64,000 bases of DNA from contig NZ_JANU01000016.1 of assembly GCF_001044395.1 (NCBI RefSeq), positions 140,373 to 204,372 on the forward strand. The letters are read 5' to 3'. The translations under genes and the position numbers were made by a program. Shown here piece after piece: positions 60,857-64,000 of this stretch. The notes beneath the pieces are model-generated. The model was not told the DNA's origin, ran no database searches, and saw only the letters and a list, made by a program, of their open reading frames with translations. The number at the start of each line of letters is the position of its first letter. Positions within the stretch are counted from its first letter, which is position 1. Source of the DNA: Caenimonas sp. SL110. GTDB lineage: Bacteria > Pseudomonadota > Gammaproteobacteria > Burkholderiales > Burkholderiaceae_C.

Positions 60857-63800
60857 ATGACACCGCTGCAATCACTGCTCCATACCTATCGCACCGAGGC
60901 TCACTCCGAGCGTGAAAAAGGGACCTACTTCGAGGAGCTGATCGCCTGCTACCTCAGAAACGAGGCAACGTACCGGGACCTGTACAGCGACGTCTGGACG
61001 TATTCCGACTGGGCTGCTCTCCAGAAGTTGAACAGGCAGGACGCTGGCATCGACCTGGTTGCGAAAACCCACGGCACCGGCGAAATTCACGCCATCCAGT
61101 GCAAGCTGTATGCGGAAGACTACAAGCTGCAGAAGACTGACATCGACAGCTTCTTCACCGCCTCTGGAAAGAAGCCCTTTGCCCACCGACTCGTCGTGAG
61201 CACGACCAATCACTGGTCGGTCCATGCTGAGGAAGCCCTTCGTGACCAACAACCTCCGGTCAGCAAGATCGACCTCAACGACCTTGAGAACAGCCAGATC
61301 GATTGGGCCAAGTACAAGCCCAAGACACTGCCGCCGCTGAAGCCCAAGAAGGAACTTCGGAAGCACCAGGTCAAAGCCCTCGATGACGTCGTTGCAGGGC
61401 TGAAAGAAGCCGACCGGGGCAAGATGATCATGGCTTGCGGTTCGGGCAAGACGTTCACCAGCCTGAGGATCGCAGAAGCCATTGCTGGCAAAGGCAAACG
61501 GGTTCTGTTTCTGGTTCCTAGCCTCTCGTTGCTCTCCCAGACACTCACCGAGTGGACTCAAGAGAGCGGCACACCGCTTCACAGCTTCGCCGTCTGCTCA
61601 GACGCTGACGTGGGCAAGAAGCGCAAGAAGGAAGACGACAGCGTTCAGACATTCACGCATGAACTTCGCTATCCGGCCACCACAGAGCCCGTCAGGCTCG
61701 CCGTCGAGATGGCAAAACGCCATGACGACGAACATATGAGTGTGGTGTTCAGCACCTATCACTCGATTGACGTGATCAGCAAGGCCCAGAAGGCACACGG
61801 GTTGGCCGACTTCGACCTCATCGTCTGCGACGAGGCTCACCGAACGACTGGGGCAACGTTTGGCGACGACGACGAGAGCAATTTCGTCAAGGTCCACGAT
61901 GCAGACTTCATTCGGTCTGCCAAACGTCTGTACATGACCGCCACGCCCAGGATCTATGGGGACAACGCAAAGGCCACGGCGGAACGGGACAACGTTGCGT
62001 TGTGCTCAATGGACGACGAAGCTTTGTACGGAAACGAGCTGTACGTCATCACCTTCTCCGAGGCCGTGAAGCGAGGGCTGTTGGTGGACTACAAGGTGAT
62101 TGTTCTGGCTGTGGAGGAAGCACACGTCAGTCGGCGACTGCAGACCCTGCTTGCAGACGACGACAACCAGCTCAAAGTGGACGACGCCGCCAAGATCATC
62201 GGATGCTGGAAGGCATTGGCTAAGCAAGGCATGGACACCGCACTGAACGGCGACCACGAGGCCATGAGGCGTGCCGTGGCGTTCTGCCAGGTGATCGAGA
62301 TCAGCAAGGGGGCCAAGACTCACAAGGTCAGCTCAAAGAACATTGCTGGGATGTTCCAAGCGGTGGTTGAGGCTTACCAGGAAACCGAGGACGACGAGGC
62401 GGCCACGAAACTGGCTTGCGAGGCTGCACACGTTGATGGCAGCATGAACGCCAGCGAAAAGGAAGAGAAGCTCAATTGGCTAAAGGCCGAGCCACCGGAA
62501 GACACCTGTCGCATCTTAAGCAACGTTAGATGCCTGTCAGAGGGCGTCGATGTCCCAGCTCTGGACGCAGTTCTCTTCTTGACGCCTCGCAACTCCCAAG
62601 TTGACGTGGTGCAGTCGGTGGGTCGGGTTATGCGAAACGCACCCGGCAAGAAGCTGGGCTACGTCATTCTCCCGGTCGTCATTCCCGCTGGCGTTGAACC
62701 CCATGAAGCTTTGAACGACAACAAGACCTACTCAGTGGTCTGGCAAGTGCTACAAGCCCTACGCTCACACGACGACCGCTTCGACGCAATGGTGAACAAG
62801 CTGGACTTGATCGGCAAAGACACGTCCAAGATGGAAGTAATCGCCATCACGGACAAGATTCAGAAGAAACAGGAGAAGACAAAGGGTACGCAGAACAAAG
62901 ACGCTGGCAAGGGTAGCTTCATGGTCGGTGAGCCTGTCCCGAAGCCATACGTGCCCGACACTCAAGTTCCGCTCCAGTTCGAGATCGGTGAGATCGAAAA
63001 GGCTATATACGCCAAGCTAGTCCAAAAAGTGGGAAACCGTCACCATTGGGAGGACTGGGCCAACGACATCGCCAAGATCGCTCGTACTCACATCGCACGC
63101 ATCACCGCCATTGTCGAAGACGAAAGAAACACTGCCGAGCAAGAGGCATTCTCTTCCTTCGCCAAAGAACTGCGTGATGATTTGAACGGAAGCATCACAG
63201 ACGGGGAAATCATCGAGATGCTTGCGCAGCATCTGATCACCAAGCCGGTGTTCGATGCATTGTTTAGCGATTACAGCTTCGCCAAACACAACCCCATGTC
63301 AAAGGCAATGCAGGGCGTCCTTGATGTCTTGCAGGAGCACCGTCTAGACAAGGAAACGGACACGCTGGATCGCTTCTACGACAGCGTGAAGATGCGAGCG
63401 GATGGCATCGACAGTGCGGCTGGAAAGCAGAAGATCGTTGTCGAGCTTTACGACAAGTTCTTCCGCAATGCTTTTCCTAAGATGACCGAGCGGCTCGGGA
63501 TCGTCTACACGCCCGTCGAGGTTGTGGACTTCATCATTCACAGCGTCGATCACATTCTGAAGACTGAATTCAACCAAACTCTCGGCAGTGAAGGCGTTCA
63601 CATCATCGATCCCTTTGCCGGAACCGGTACCTTCATTACGCGCCTTATCCAAAGTGGTCTTATCACGAAGGAGCAGTTGCCGAAAAAGTACAAGCAGGAA
63701 ATCCACGCCAATGAATTGGTACTGCTCGCTTACTACATTGCCGCCATAAACATTGAAGCCGTGTACCACAGCATCGTCGGTGGGAACTATGAGCCGTTTG

Positions 63801-63955
63801 AAGGTATTTGTTTGACGGATACCTTTCAAATGTACGAGAAGGATGATTTGGTTAATGCGCTGCTTGAAGACAACAGCGCACGTCGCAGAAGACAAAGACG
63901 GCTCGACATTCGAGTCATTATGGGAAACCCACCCTATTCCGCCGGACAGACTTGA
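60857..63955 (+). CDS. type ISP restriction-modification enzyme, truncated after the methyltransferase NPPY motif
   Basis: A 1032-residue product; intact relatives (LlaBIII/LlaGI type) have about 1500-1600. Domains in order: Mrr-like nuclease (1-130; GTYFEELIACYL, D in DAGIDLVAK, QCK in HAIQCKLY), SF2 helicase-like ATPase (about 165-640; Walker A MACGSGKTF, DEAH box CDEAH, motif VI QSVGRVMRN), a helical coupler, and the N6-adenine methyltransferase start with motif I DPFAGTGTF near 920 and motif IV NPPY at 1025. The target-recognition domain is missing because the frame stops at GQT-TGA 63953-63955. It should neither recognise nor methylate DNA as it stands, if the rest is not supplied elsewhere. 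Confidence 0.85.
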   Translation: MTPLQSLLHTYRTEAHSEREKGTYFEELIACYLRNEATYRDLYSDVWTYSDWAALQKLNRQDAGIDLVAKTHGTGEIHAIQCKLYAEDYKLQKTDIDSFFTASGKKPFAHRLVVSTTNHWSVHAEEALRDQQPPVSKIDLNDLENSQIDWAKYKPKTLPPLKPKKELRKHQVKALDDVVAGLKEADRGKMIMACGSGKTFTSLRIAEAIAGKGKRVLFLVPSLSLLSQTLTEWTQESGTPLHSFAVCSDADVGKKRKKEDDSVQTFTHELRYPATTEPVRLAVEMAKRHDDEHMSVVFSTYHSIDVISKAQKAHGLADFDLIVCDEAHRTTGATFGDDDESNFVKVHDADFIRSAKRLYMTATPRIYGDNAKATAERDNVALCSMDDEALYGNELYVITFSEAVKRGLLVDYKVIVLAVEEAHVSRRLQTLLADDDNQLKVDDAAKIIGCWKALAKQGMDTALNGDHEAMRRAVAFCQVIEISKGAKTHKVSSKNIAGMFQAVVEAYQETEDDEAATKLACEAAHVDGSMNASEKEEKLNWLKAEPPEDTCRILSNVRCLSEGVDVPALDAVLFLTPRNSQVDVVQSVGRVMRNAPGKKLGYVILPVVIPAGVEPHEALNDNKTYSVVWQVLQALRSHDDRFDAMVNKLDLIGKDTSKMEVIAITDKIQKKQEKTKGTQNKDAGKGSFMVGEPVPKPYVPDTQVPLQFEIGEIEKAIYAKLVQKVGNRHHWEDWANDIAKIARTHIARITAIVEDERNTAEQEAFSSFAKELRDDLNGSITDGEIIEMLAQHLITKPVFDALFSDYSFAKHNPMSKAMQGVLDVLQEHRLDKETDTLDRFYDSVKMRADGIDSAAGKQKIVVELYDKFFRNAFPKMTERLGIVYTPVEVVDFIIHSVDHILKTEFNQTLGSEGVHIIDPFAGTGTFITRLIQSGLITKEQLPKKYKQEIHANELVLLAYYIAAINIEAVYHSIVGGNYEPFEGICLTDTFQMYEKDDLVNALLEDNSARRRRQRRLDIRVIMGNPPYSAGQT

Positions 63956-64000
63956 ACCACCCCGGATCTCGTGGAGGCTGTTTGGTTTAAGTCAGACCGA
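63953..64000. mobile_element. start of an insertion sequence (IS3-like end), runs off the window
   Basis: The restriction frame stops at TGAACC followed by ACCCCGGATCTCGTGGAGGC. This looks like the terminal inverted repeat of IS3-family elements in Burkholderiales (TGAACCRCCCCGG...), recalled from memory. The other end and the transposase are outside the window. Confidence 0.4.

Noticed and set aside
1..64000. CRISPR arrays, rRNA genes, replication origin
   Set aside because: None seen in the sequence.

Overview
The window is high-GC proteobacterial chromosome, most likely a betaproteobacterium of the order Burkholderiales (Comamonadaceae-like). The signs are the tig-clpP-clpX-lon order, several Bug/Tct-type tricarboxylate transporters, a 3-hydroxybutyrate-oligomer hydrolase (polyhydroxybutyrate metabolism), squalene/hopanoid-type synthases and a UMF1 transporter. 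Taxonomy is inferred from gene content only.

Positions 1-19600: the end of a glutamate racemase-like gene, a UMF1 MFS transporter, a conserved acidic protein, a 1219-residue RTX/Ig-repeat secreted protein, three tRNAs with terminators, and the protein quality-control block tig-clpP-clpX-lon. Upstream of tig lies a tightly overlapping five-gene operon: porin, cyanophycin-synthetase-like ATP-grasp ligase with a degenerate Mur-ligase half, TctC receptor, fused TctA-TctB permease, methyltransferase. It starts only 13 bases after a tRNA-Leu. This is the most unusual core-genome system here.

Positions 19650-38600: an RND efflux pair with a palindromic operator, two squalene-synthase-family genes, a possible ADP-ribosyltransferase-fold protein, a HAD hydrolase, ferrochelatase, an alpha/beta hydrolase, a PHB-oligomer hydrolase and a complete branched-chain amino-acid-type ABC transporter. 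The ABC operon has a good sigma-54 promoter and palindromic upstream sites next to a gene for a sigma-54 activator. A dispersed palindromic repeat occurs at three places plus a half copy.

Positions 38600-53600: an orphan type III secretion chaperone/effector-like pair, a tctCBA operon with its divergent tctDE two-component system, hslR, a TAXI-TRAP transporter, two small ORFs, hipBA with three evenly spaced operators, and a LysE exporter. Three separate transporter operons have an intrinsic terminator directly after the solute-binding protein gene.

Positions 53600-64000: an accessory island, apparently lower in GC, of small operons and defence-like genes. It holds a pair of Cro/YdaS-type HTH proteins, a five-repeat NIFGG protein overlapping a 294-residue partner, an XRE regulator, a second small operon with a truncated copy of the same regulator module, a UDG-like protein, a HEPN ribonuclease-type protein with a partner, a molybdenum-carrier-like protein, and a type ISP restriction-modification gene. 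The last is cut off after its NPPY motif, where an insertion-sequence end seems to begin.
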